This document shows positions 40,301 to 51,400 of a stretch of 64,000 nucleotides of DNA, one piece after another. Numbering within the stretch: the stretch's first letter is position 1; the number at the start of each line of letters is the position of its first letter. Position numbers and translations under genes: made by a program. The notes beneath the pieces were generated by a model. It did no database searches. It was not told where the DNA came from and was given only the letters and a program-made list of their open reading frames with translations. The stretch comes from Antedon mediterranea (Eukaryota; Echinodermata; Crinoidea; Comatulida; Antedonidae), in assembly GCF_964355755.1 (NCBI RefSeq), contig NC_092675.1, positions 24,778,412 through 24,842,411 on the forward strand. Reading direction: 5' to 3'.

Positions 40301-43182
40301 ATCTATTGTTATTTTTATCTTTCAGGAGACCCAGTAGAATTTCTGTCTTGGTTTTTGAACACGCTTCATATTGCATTAAATGGGACCAAAAAGAAGAGCA
40401 GTAGCATTATTTACCAAGTGTTTCAGGGTTCTATGAAGATATTCTCACGTAAGGTTTTACCAGTAGATATAACAGAAAAAGATAAGGAAGAGTGTTTAAA
40501 GAAAGAGGAATACAAAGGTAGGTTTTCGTCTTGATTAGGAAAAGGCTCACAGAAATGAGCACTGCAGTAGGTATAGCTTATTCTAGGTGTATGTGTGTAT
40601 TATTAGGAGCACTGCAGTAGGTATAGCTTATTCTAGGTGTATGTGTGTATTATTAGGAGCACTGCAGTAGGTATAGCTTATTCTAGGTGTATGTGTGTAT
40701 TATTAGGAGCACTGCAGTAGGTATAGCTTATTCTAGGTGTATGTGTGTATTATTAGGAGCACTGCAGTTAGGTATAGCTTATTCTAGGTGTATGTGTGTA
40801 TTATTAGGAGCACTGCAGTTAGGTATAGCTTATTCTAGGTGTATGTGTGTATTATTAGGAGCACTGCAGTAGGTATAGCTTATTCTAGGTGTATGTGTGT
40901 ATTATTAGGAGCACTGCAGTAGGTATAGCTTATTCTAGGTGTATGTGTGTATTATTAGGAGGTTAAACCTTTTGTGGCAGAGCATGATGGAGGTTAAATT
41001 TTGACCACACTCCTCCCCTAGTTATTCTAAACATAAATTCTTTTGAGCATAAACTTTGGGCAGTCAACCTGACTACCCTGACCCAAACCCTTGCTGCAAC
41101 AAGTTAGAGCCCTCAGTTTGTCAAAATGGTGTAGTTACTAACAATTAAACTGATATTTATTCTAGTTAAGTCATCCTTAACCTGCAGATTACATAATTAC
41201 TCTAGTTATTTTGTTATGTTGATTATCTTGCATCGATCTTTATTTATAGAGACATCAATAGAATCACCATTCCTGTACTTGATGTTAGATATCCCAAGAG
41301 CTCCTCTGTTTCGGGATGAGTTAGAACAAAACATTATTCCACAGATTCCTTTGGCAACACTTATGGCTAAATTTGATGGCACCACAGAAAAGGTAAAGAC
41401 AATTCAGATAAGATAAAATTTAATCCTTACTTACTCAAACATAACACAGTAAATATTGATGTTAAACTACAGTGTAAAAAAAAAGGTCCTGCTTTAGTGG
41501 TATACCAAGTAGTAGCGACTCATCTACCTCACCAACTAACATAAATTTTGTTTAAACAAAGTTTAAAAAAACAAGACTACAAATTATTATATACTAAAGC
41601 AGTTATTTGTTTTCAGGAATACAAGACATATAAAGACTCTACCATTAAAAGATTTGAGCTTACCAGGTTACCTCCGTACCTTATACTTTGTCTCAAACGT
41701 TTCAACAAAAATACGTTTTTTGTAGAGAAGAATCGAACCATTGTTAATTTTCCAGTCAAGTAAGTGAATCAAATTGTTATTTGTTCTAGCCAGGTGCAGA
41801 TCCAGCATTATAGATTAGGGGGGCGGGGCGCGGCGCTAAATATTTCATAAATGATGAAAACGATCCGTCAGGTTGCAGAAAAATAAAAATAGTCATTATT
41901 TTATTTTAAAAAGTTACATTTTAGGGGGGTGGGGCTAAAGCCTGTTTAGCCCGCGCCTCCTACCTGCAGTCATTAATTAATAAAACCGTTTTACTGATGT
42001 GTCAAAAAAAAAAGATGGTACCACTTTATGTCATATTGCTCTCTTAACATGTAACTGATAAAATGTTTTCTATACCTAAATAGGAATATTGATTTAAAAG
42101 AGTATTTATCAGCTGATCCTGCTGTACGTAATGCTCATCCACATACTAGCTATGACCTCATAGCAAACATTGTACATGACGGTGAACCCAACAAAGGCAC
42201 CTATCGTGTCCACATTCTACATAAGGTAATAAGAAATATTTATTTATTAGAAAATAATTTTGTAAATTAAGATAATTTGTAAATAGTTTGAATGAGGGGA
42301 AAATTTTCCCTTACTCCAAAACAACAAAAAAACCATTCAAATAAAAAATGTTCCAACATGTAACAGAGCATGTCAGCAAACTTTATGTTTGTACCAATGT
42401 AAAAATCATGTACACATTCATTTCATCTAATCTAAAGCTCTGCCTACACTATCAAAATTTATGTGAATGTGATGTGCACATATATGGACATGATGATGTC
42501 ATATCACTACCATATTTGGGAATTTCAATACCATTATTTGGGCACATCACACTTTTTTTGGTCCAACTAGTTTGATAGTGTAGACAGAGCTTAAGGTCGC
42601 AGATTATTACATATTTTGCCCTACGAAAGTAGTTGTTTTAAGTATTCAAAAACCTCTCAATCTACAACTGAAATTAAAGGTACTGTTATAAAGAGATTTT
42701 AATGTTTTGTACAATCATCAGGGAACTGGAAAGTGGAACGAGATTCAAGATCTGCATGTGTCTGATATTCTGCCACAAATGATTGCCCTGTCTGAGGCCT
42801 ATATTCAAGTAAGTTGTAGTCAACAGAGTTCAACCCAATTGACATAAAAAATAATTGTACCATACAACTACTGATTTTGCTCATAAATTTTCATGCTCTA
42901 CTTGATAGATTCCGTGAATAATTTAGGAACTCTCGGAATAATTCTTGAGAATATCAAATGTAAAATATGGATTACTGAGCAGCCAATGACATTTTTATTT
43001 GAAAAATAAAGCTGGGGGAACAAAAATGTGTGGAATAGTCATTTTTGAATTTGATCTTACCTAATAATTTTAAAACTAAATATTTATTGTGTATTTGAAA
43101 ATGTAGTAGATAAAAATATTTAATCAATGGTTTTTTTTTGTAGATTTGGGAATTAAAAAAAGAAGCACAAACCAAAACATGA
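34384..43182 (+). CDS. USP39: USP39, U4/U6.U5 tri-snRNP protein (inactive ubiquitin protease fold)
   Basis: Twelve coding exons: 34384-34444, 35049-35112, 36094-36188, 36944-37080, 37667-37819, 38878-39103, 40326-40517, 41250-41392, 41617-41759, 42084-42225, 42722-42808 and 43144-43182; 494 codons, 493 residues. USP39/Sad1 stabilises the tri-snRNP in pre-mRNA splicing. The ZnF-UBP part reads CPYLDTINR, SHLNVYACLVCGKYFQGRG, HSVQVNHHVFLNLH; the USP-like part reads YDGTTYLPGIVGLNNIKAND, KRPPGDILCLL, FGELMRKMWNPRNFKAHVSP, VFQGSMKIFSRK and SYDLIANIVHDG. At the cysteine-box position (NNIKANDY) aspartate replaces the catalytic cysteine, as in known USP39. The acidic N-terminal extension is shorter than in vertebrates; an in-frame upstream ATG at 34273 exists but looks like 5' UTR. 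Exon 6 is preceded by 15 extra tandem copies of its own acceptor. Firm family assignment. Confidence 0.95.
35671..36006. mobile_element. MITE with 50-bp inverted ends and GACGCACC repeats
   Basis: A 336-bp element in USP39 intron 2. Left end GCACTTGTCAATTGTATGAC, continuing through CCACTATACGACCCCCGGGA, is mirrored at the right end. The interior is unusually rich in TGACGCACC words (about ten). No coding capacity. Confidence 0.85.
37979..38116. mobile_element. MITE family A, copy 2
   Basis: Has AACTTTATGTGACAAAAAGT and GTGATATGCCCAAAT on the left and the inverted GGGCACATCACAATTTTTGT on the right. It directly abuts the start of the splice-acceptor array in USP39 intron 5. Confidence 0.7.
38117..38912 (+). 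repeat. Tandem array of the USP39 exon 6 splice acceptor (16 x 49 bp)
   Basis: Each unit carries CCATTCCTATAG followed by the first 35 bases of exon 6 (GCTTTATCAAATGTGACACC and on to GTACTT). The first AG is at 38141-38142 and the last, functional one at 38876-38877, exactly 15 x 49 bases apart. The first two units are the most diverged; inner units differ at only a few positions (CTTGTCC or CTTCTCC, GTGACA or GTAACA). The last acceptor reads CCTGTAG instead of CCTATAG. Because 49 is not divisible by three and one frame contains TGA, only the last acceptor keeps the reading frame open. Confidence 0.95.
39276..39413 (-). mobile_element. tRNA-derived SINE fragment
   Basis: About 138 bp is clearly related to the body of the SINE at 18093-18385 (shared CTACTCGTCTC, AAGATGTACTA, TTTATAGTC, CTACCACCAGAACCATGGAG). 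It stops at the B-box end where a LINE fragment begins, so the head is missing. Confidence 0.75.
39414..40215 (+). mobile_element. 5'-truncated non-LTR retrotransposon (LINE) in USP39 intron 6
   Basis: An open frame at 39415-40047 encodes 210 residues matching the region downstream of the reverse transcriptase palm in jockey/CR1/Rex-type LINEs: WCCNNNLKLNIKKTKEMQID, then NEYKYLGCIIDNKLNW. The palm with its catalytic aspartates is absent. A 3' UTR with AATAAAGTATATATGACTATGAC and a short ATGACT tail follows, typical of 3' ends of these elements. Fragment only; sense to USP39. Confidence 0.85.
40557..40960. repeat. 50-bp minisatellite in USP39 intron 7
   Basis: Eight nearly identical copies of a unit beginning ACTGCAGTAGGTATAGCTTA; two copies have one extra T. 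It starts about 40 bp after the exon 7 donor. Unlike the exon 6 array it contains no recognisable exon sequence. Confidence 0.95.
41795..41972. mobile_element. Possible hAT-type MITE
   Basis: CAGGTGCAGATCC near the left and a right end GCGCCTCCTACCTG, with GGGGGGCGGGGC on the left and GGGGGGTGGGGC near the right. Inverted ends are imperfect and the target duplication is not clear. Confidence 0.35.
42434..42592. mobile_element. MITE family A, copy 3
   Basis: Left AAGCTCTGCCTACACTATCA and right TTGATAGTGTAGACAGAGCTT are inverted, and TAA flanks both sides. This is the best-preserved copy of the family. USP39 intron 10. Confidence 0.85.
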
Positions 43183-43595
43183 TTGTAAATATTGGGATAC
43201 ATTTGGATTCAATGGATAGCTACTGATTCTGCTACTGTAATAGTCATTTAATTTTTAGTTGTTAATCTAGTTTTGTATTTTAATAATGCTTTAATTACTT
43301 TTTGACTGTAATTTGGCATTGTATATTTTTCACCATCCTATATAACACAGCAAGTAAATTAATTGTAAGATAATTTTTTTTTGGCACCTATGATCTTGCA
43401 TTACACAATTCAAATAATTACTGTATTGAGAGTACAACTATGTATATCCGATTGCCTTGCAAACACGTATAACATTATTTAGTTTTTACTCATTTATATA
43501 TTGTAGGCACTGTTGCTGAGTAGTTTCATTTTGCCTGAAATGTATACAAAAATGATGTATGAATACCATTTAAAATCCTATGTTAAAAAGCTATT

Positions 43596-43601
43596 AATAA
43601 A
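43596..43601 (+). promoter_or_regulatory. Candidate USP39 polyadenylation signal
   Basis: AATAAA about 410 bases after the USP39 stop codon. Confidence 0.4.
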
Positions 43602-44156
43602 CAGTGAACTTAGTCTCTCTTCACTCGCCATATTACCAACAGCAAAATGCAGTGATGATTTTATCCTGGCAATCCTCTATTAACTGCAAAGATCTTCTAT
43701 TTCTAACCTTTGTTTTATAGCAACTTCCTGTTGCTAATGGGTAGAAGTTCAGGGGAGGATTGCTTTAAGCGGTCTATAAACGGTCTTAGTGCTTAGTCGG
43801 CCATTTACGACTGTTTTATAGCAATCCGCCACAGGACGAGTTAAAATGCTTTTACCATGGAGGATATTTTTCCTCCATACTTTTACATATTGCATGGAAG
43901 TTGCTGTTAAGTTCATATAGAACTTGGGATGATCTTGCATGCATTTGTTTATATTGTTTATTCTTTACTGTGCAAATTATCCAGTTAATAATGTATAACA
44001 CATTAGTTGATAGTTAAATATTTCATTGTGTTTGAATGCATTAGAAAACTGTCAATACAAGTTCACAAATCTCTTGTAATATATTTCTAGAAAATGAAAT
44101 TGTCTGTGTTTTTGTTATTGCAAACAAATCATTACAATAGAACAATAAATCCACTA

Positions 44157-44312
44157 AAGTTTGGTTCCCACTAGGATGCAACGCAAGGAAGTAAAAGCAA
44201 CGCAAGCGTCTTAACCAATGACAAGCGACAGTTCAAATAATCCATCGCTTGTGATTGGTCAACTCACGTTGCGTGTATGTCCTTGAGTTGTGTCCTAGTG
44301 GGAACCAAGCTT
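44157..44312. mobile_element. MITE with GGTTCCCACTAGGA ends
   Basis: Left AAGTTTGGTTCCCACTAGGA and right TCCTAGTGGGAACCAAGCTT are inverted; the interior has CAACGCAA and TTGCGTG words. A single related end, AAGCTCAGTTCCCACTAGCG, is at about 53339. Confidence 0.8.
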
Positions 44313-44391
44313 AATAATAATAGACACCATGTAAATTAGATTACAATACTCTACTACAGTATATTTGATCCACTATAAGAGAGAGTATTGA

Positions 44392-44588
44392 AGACCAATT
44401 CACACAGACGGTAACGGTAAGTAGAAAACCGTGTGCTTGGCCCATGTAGAATCTGTATTTATCCTGAGCAGGTTTCCAATCAACCTCCCGTCCCTTCCAC
44501 GTTTTGTATAAATGGTCATAAGAATAATATTATATATTATATTTCTGTTTTCCGCTTACCGTTAATGTTCGTATGTGTAAATTGGCCT
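44392..44588. mobile_element. MITE with AGACCAATTCACACA ends
   Basis: Left AGACCAATTCACACAGACGG and AACGGTAAG are mirrored on the right by CTTACCGTTAATGTTCGTATGTGTAAATTGGCCT. About 197 bp, no coding capacity. Confidence 0.7.
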
Positions 44589-45147
44589 AGGAGCACGTTT
44601 TATAACCGCATATACTGCGTGTAGTACCCATAACAGGCACTTGTGGCGCTCCATACAATATCGCGTCCAAACTTTGTTTGTTGACACGATACCACCGCTC
44701 TGCACCGTTCGCTAAGCATCACCACCGACAAGCCGCTTTTTATTTCCCAAAAATGTAAGTTTGGGGTAGAATTTGCATCATTATAATGTAGTAGTAGGCT
44801 ACGCGAGGTAGTGTGACCACTATTAGGTCTATTTTTATTAGTAGGTAGGGCCTAGGCATACCCTTAGGGCCTTAGTCTAGACTAGAGCCTACCAACCACT
44901 TCACTGGTCCAGGCCAGTTGAGCTAGTCCTAGGCTAAACCAGATTCGCTAAACCATCTCGGTGGTCAGGCGTCAACTCCAGACTCTAGTCAACTCGTCCC
45001 AAAAAGTATGGAATGCCATAAGTGCAAATAAAAAATCGATAAAGTATAGGACATCTACTACTACTACTCGCCATTCTAGAAAATGTTTCCCAATCAATGT
45101 TAGAGTAGTAGGCCAGATGCTTGAGTCTTGTTTCATCCCAAAATACA

Positions 45148-45250
45148 ATATTTGTTACAAAAAAGGTGTGATCTGCCCAAATATGGTATTGGTATGATAT
45201 CATGTCGATATATGAGAACATCACATTTTTTGTCATATTAAGTTTGATGA
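45148..45250. mobile_element. MITE family A, copy 4 (partial)
   Basis: TTACAAAAAAGGTGTGATCT, GCCCAAATATGGTATTGGTA and ATATTAAGTTTGATGAG match the copy at 47466-47612; the outer left end is missing. Confidence 0.65.
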
Positions 45251-45421
45251 GAAAATGTTAATAATTAATTGTAAAATATTTATTTTACAATATTATTAGG
45301 CCTAGTAAAAGAATACTTTTTGCCACACTGGTGTTAGGTAAAATTACGTTTTACTGAAGCAAAGAAAAACATATTTTGAAAATTGTGTAGTTCATAATTT
45401 GGTTTTTTTTTACATTAACAG

Positions 45422-48400
45422 ATGAACTCCATATGGGATCGCTCAACAACAAACAATGGTATACCATATTTCATAAAGTAAGTACAAAGCGTTCAAAAAA
45501 TGGTCAATCAACTGATATTGAAATGAAATGCTTACAGTGGCTCATTTAGTTCACAACAATATAATATTTTGCTATTAATCAATACAAAAAATATATTTTG
45601 AAATTATTTTACAAATTATTTTTGTTCTACCAAGTATTCAGTTTTTTATTTCAGTGTATACAATACACAGTTCCAGCATTTACAATTGAAATTTGTTTTA
45701 TTGATGAGTGTGGATTACCAATTTCAATTTGATTTTCAGTCACTCTACTGAGCAAACTCAATGGGATCATCCAGATTTAGTGAAAGCCATGGATCATTTG
45801 GGTAAGTAATTTTTTTTTTTCTCAGGTTTTTAAAATCTTTAATTAAGTATTGTTTGGTGTGTTATTATTATTATGTTTTATTCATGTTCAGAGGAACTTG
45901 GCGGAATTCGATTTGCTGCTTACCGTACTGCGATGAAGCTACGAATGCTACAAAAAGAATTGTGTTGTAAGTAACTTAATACTACTACTGTTAAATGTTA
46001 TTAAACAGCAAATACATAGCATTTAATCATCAAGACCATCAATATAATCTCTAAAACAATATCATCATTTCCATGGTATTCACAATTATCATTTTTATAT
46101 TAACTTTTCCACATTTTTTAACTCAAAATACTGAAAACTAATGTGATGGCATGTATTTGCATTTTAATTAATACGTTTTACTAATACTGTTACAAATAAT
46201 GAATGTTTATGAGTGCGATGGTACTGAACAAATAATTTCATGGGGTGAAAGTTGGAATTTAATATTGCACCGAATGAAATTATTTGTTTTATAACACACT
46301 AGCTACCTATTAATTTATGTCAACAACTGAAATATATTCATAGGCAAAATATATTTTTGTGCGTTATAATATGCCATACCATACCATAGTTTTATTGTTT
46401 ATTTCATATAATAATTGTAGTGCATTATGTGGAAATGCGTTATATTTATTATCGTATGTCATACCATACCATAGTTTTATTATTTTATTTCATATAATAA
46501 TTGTAGGGCATTATGTGGAAATGCGTTATATTTATTATCGTATGTCATACCATACCATAGTTTTATCATTTATTTCATATATAATAATTATAGTGCATTA
46601 TGTGGAAATGCGTTTTATTCGCATTGCCTTTGATCAGTATGGCTTTCGGCAAATTAATAACACTGTGATGGATGTAGTACAGCTTTACAATATTATCTAT
46701 GATATTTTCACAATGTGTCGTGACAGAGGACACCCAGATGTAAGAGTTGACCACTGCACTGATCTTCTGCTTAACTGGATTCTAAACCTTTATGACAGGT
46801 ATTCTACAAACTATTGTGTTTAAAGTGTCTAGGAACACCAATTATGAAATTTCAATTTCACGTTTTCATGTATAGCTGTGTTTAAGGTCTACACTATAGT
46901 CAGTAAAAACCTTCTAATTTAATTGATCCACATTAGGTCTAGGACTGGATGTCTTCGAGTGATCTCTGTGAAAATTGGAATTGTCTGTTTGTGTGCTGCA
47001 CGTATTACTGAAAAGTATAAATGTAAGTACTATAAATCAACTACAACCTATAAAATCTTTTTCCATTTAATATCTGTTTGGAGATCATGTGAATTCATTT
47101 TTAGATAATAGTGCATAAGTTATTTCTCAGTTGCATGTTTGTACTGAAAAGACCTGTGTGTTCCGCCATACCATGAGAGTGTTAAAATATTGCTATCCAG
47201 TCAGACTTGATCATACATGAAAGTCCCTGTGATCTAATAGTGGGATGTCTGTAATATCAGCAAGTTTTGTTTTTACACTATCAAACTTTATGTGACAAAA
47301 AAACGTGATGTGCCCATATATGGCATATCACTACCATATTTGGTCATATCACGACCATATTTGGGCATATCACTACCATATTTGGGCTTTATATTTTTTT
47401 CGTACTTTGCTGAGTGGGTTAGAATTTGTATTGTTTCATTTAGAATGTATTATAATATTATTTAAAGCTATGTTTACACTATCAAACTAGTTTTACAAAA
47501 AAGGTGTGATCTGCCCAAATATGGTAGTGGTATGATATCATGTCGATATATGAAAACATCACATTTTTTGTCATATTAAGTTTGATAGTGAGACAAGGCT
47601 TGACACTTGATAATGATTTGTTTACAAACTATTTTTTCCAGATTTCTTTGAACAGATAAGTGACAAGACAGGACATGTTACCCGTAAATCATTGAATATA
47701 CTTTTACAAGACATGATGGAGGTAAATTTACATTTGATTTAAATGATCATTTTAAATTTAAAATATGCACATTGTTGTAATTATATAGATTTAAAGGTAT
47801 ATAGGAATTATAAACCACCCAGTGATATACTGGATAATATTTTATAAACTATGAGGAAATCGATTAGAATGACCTGCATCAATTGAGATTCGAAACTGGA
47901 ATCTTCGGCTTGATATTCAGATGTCTTACATCACAATCCCCTTCATATCTTTCTGACCTTCTTCCTGTTCACATACCTCCCCGTCGCCTTCGCTCATCTT
48001 CCAAAAATCTCCTTTCCATTCTGACTTTTAACACTAAAACGTATGGTCTAAGCACCTTTACTCCTGCTGCCTCTTGCTTATGGAATGACCCACCCGCCTC
48101 TATTAGATCATGCTTTTCTACTATCGCCTTTAAATCTGCCTTAAAACCTCATCTTTTTCTTTCAAATTGAGCTCTCTCATACTTCGATCACTTTGATCAC
48201 TTACTGCTGGAATTTGCGCATTACAAGTTTGCATTGTATTTTCAAAACAAATCTTTACTGTAGTTATGCCTTTTCTGGTATTTGTGCTTTAAAGTCTGTC
48301 TTCACACAAGTAGTTTCTAGTAATACATATTGCAATAATACAATATTAAGATTTTGTAACACATTATTTTCATTATATTGTTTACTATTTGTGTTGATCA

Positions 48401-51400
48401 GATTACTAATGTAATTGTTGAAAGTGAAGCTTTTGGCAAAAACATCTTGGCTGCAGTGGAAAATTGCTTTTCAAATGTAAGTATATGTTAGATAAATCAT
48501 GAATGATTTCACCAAACTTTCAAGTTAATATAACGATTGTAAGGCATTTGATGAATAGGCAGACGAGAAGCCCTCCACATCACGTGGAGTAAACGTTCCT
48601 TGAACAAACAAATCTATAACTTAGGTGTCACGCTTGCCATTATGATTGTTTGTTGCCTATGTTCCTTGTTGTTTTATCATGCTAATTACTTCCTCACTTA
48701 CATACAACCTGTCCTATTGGTATATAAGTACTCTAGGCATTGTTTTCTGTTCTGATTATGAGAATAGTTTCTTGAAACATGTCAAGACATTTTAAGGGAG
48801 TTTGCCTATTTATCAAATGCCTCACAATCATTATTTTAACTCGTATATGTATAGTAGGTTTAGCTCCTAAATATCAACAAGTGGTCAACTTCATCTACTC
48901 AGATTTGTACTTTGTCCCATAGTTAGGGGAAAAAAGATCCTATATTGTTTGATGTTGTATCGATTAATACTGATGAATGAGGTTCTGTTGTCCACGTTAA
49001 AATGTAAGGATGACTCTTAAACAGCACGTTTTCAGTAATTCTATAAATTACAAAAAGTAGTGTATTGTCAATTGTGGACAAATTTCACTCAACCAGTCAT
49101 CTTGTCTGTTTCGTAAACTCACTACACATTAATTCTTTTTGTAGAACTTTGGAAATACAGTTGATTCGCAGCACTTTATGTCTTGGATGTTGGCGGAACC
49201 ACAGACCATCGTATGGCTTCCTACATTGCATCGCCTTTCTGCATCTGAAACAAGTGGGTTGTTATGTTAGGAATAGGGTTACCCTGTATATTTAAGTTAT
49301 GATTTTATCTAAAACATTCCCAAAAGAGGTAAAAATAAATATAAATAATTTAATGCATCCTTTCCAATAGAAAAATATTCTATTTAAAAAAAAAATCTTC
49401 TATTAACCAGTGGTCATCAAGGGTTGTTCCACACTATTGTAATGTTATTATTTAGTCTAACTGTGTATTAACTAAAGCCAACGTTTACAAGTTCTTCAAA
49501 ATTAAGCGGAAGGAATAATATGTGGGGCATCATGGGATATCCCAAGTAATAAAGGCAGAAACCAACTTAATTCGAAAACATTATATGTTATTATTAATAT
49601 TATTGTTTTTTCTTATCCAAATTTCTATTTTTCTTAATTTCAGTTAAGCACCAATCAAAATGTTGCATCTGCAAGGCTTACCCAATTGTTGGCTTGCGTT
49701 ATAAATGCCTCAAATGTATAAACTTTGACCTTTGTCAAGAATGTTTTTTTACTGGACGAACAAGCGGTAAACATAAGTATACTCATCCAACACAAGAGTA
49801 TTGTTTGGGGGTCAGTTTTTAATTGATTTCTATATTTTTTAGACTAAATTACAAATTTACTTTATCTTTGTAATTTGTGTGTGTGTGTATTTTTAGATTA
49901 TAATGGTTTTTATTATCATACATAAAAGAATCACAAATGAGTTAATTAATAAATAATAATTAATATACATTTAATACATTTTCCAGTAGTTAATTATTTC
50001 TCTGTAATTTGTTTTTGTTGTTTAGAGTTCGTCTAAGGATGATGCCCGAGCCTTTGGAAAGATTATTCGTAACAAACTGAGCAAAAAACGAGGGAATAAT
50101 ATAAAACAGAAATATTTGTCAATAAATGGTGCAACAGAAGCAGATATTGGATTTGCAGACACTGAACTCAGACCAGATATAGGAACTCACTCAAACATGA
50201 ACAAACTTACCCAAAGGTACAAACACTAAACTTTAGTATAGTGTATATATACTACAGCAATTTAATTGTCAGTGTACAATGTCTTAATGTTGTAGAATGT
50301 ATAGACGTGGTGGAAATTTGGATTAAATGCAGACTTTGTTGATGGAGAGCATCTTGTGTATGTTGAGTAATTGCATCGATCTTACAATATTTTAATTAAT
50401 AATTTAATGAGTGCGCTTAAGACACATCTGCTGTCGGCTGCTTTTGGCAATTTGTTTTGCTAGATACCCACATCACTGAGAACACCTGTGAGTTATGTAC
50501 TGGCTGGTCTATGAACCTTAAATTGCTGGTAAACGGAAGCAGTTATGTGGGTTCGATTGGTCTTGTTTTTATTTCGGTTTTTCTCAAAATTATCAGTTGT
50601 ATTTAGGTTTAAGGTCAAATTGTTTCATGGTTTTCACAAGCGCCTTGAGCACTTTTGTGGATATGTGCGCTGTATAAATCTTATTATTATTATTATTAAT
50701 GATATTACTTATTTATTACTACAATAAATAGTTATATTATTTTTAGGTTAGCTGAAGTAGAAACATTTACACCACCTCTTGCTAAATCAAAGAAGACCTC
50801 ATCATCCAAACTGACCAGTGAAGATGAAAATATACTTGAAAAGGAAAGGCTGCAAAAAGCTATTAACATATTAGAAAGAGAAAATGAGTAAGTTGAAGGT
50901 GAATGCACTGTCATGTTGACAGTGCTGACGGGAGCTGTGGCCGAGTATAAAGTCCGTTCACACAGCACATTTATCCATATCAAGTTGCCTAAAACCACAT
51001 AATGCATTCATTTTAATTACATATAAGCCAAGAAAGTCTGAGTGGAGCTTCCTTTTAATACTGTATACAGTACTGTACTGCTTTAATGTTTGTGTTTGAA
51101 GGGAACTCCTTCAACAGATTGAGGATCGACATTTCATTGGTACTGGAAGTGAGGGTTCATCTGAGTATGACTGGCTTCAGTTACAGCGTGAAGAGATGCT
51201 TGCACGACAAGAGGTCCTTGAGGAACGGAACAAACAGTTGGAATTACAGTTAAGACGTTTGCGTCTAATAACAAAAGTATGTACATCTGTGATCCATTGG
51301 TCATACTTTAAGTGAAATACTTCTCTTAGTTCTCAGCATTTTACTAAAAGGATTTCCGTTTAATGATATACAAAATAGGTTAAGTGATTTCTAATTGAAG

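Larger units (their letters stand above)
43183..45421. other. USP39 3' UTR and dystrophin-like gene 5' region
   Basis: Holds the USP39 3' UTR, two MITEs, and at about 44690-44756 a stretch ending in AAAAAT|GTAAGT that may be a non-coding first exon of the dystrophin-like gene. No spectrin-repeat or calponin-homology coding sequence was seen here. Confidence 0.55.

Noticed and set aside
46359-46823. Separate 154-residue gene
   Set aside because: The frame runs through the duplicated acceptors into the dystrophin-like exon; its first half is intron sequence.
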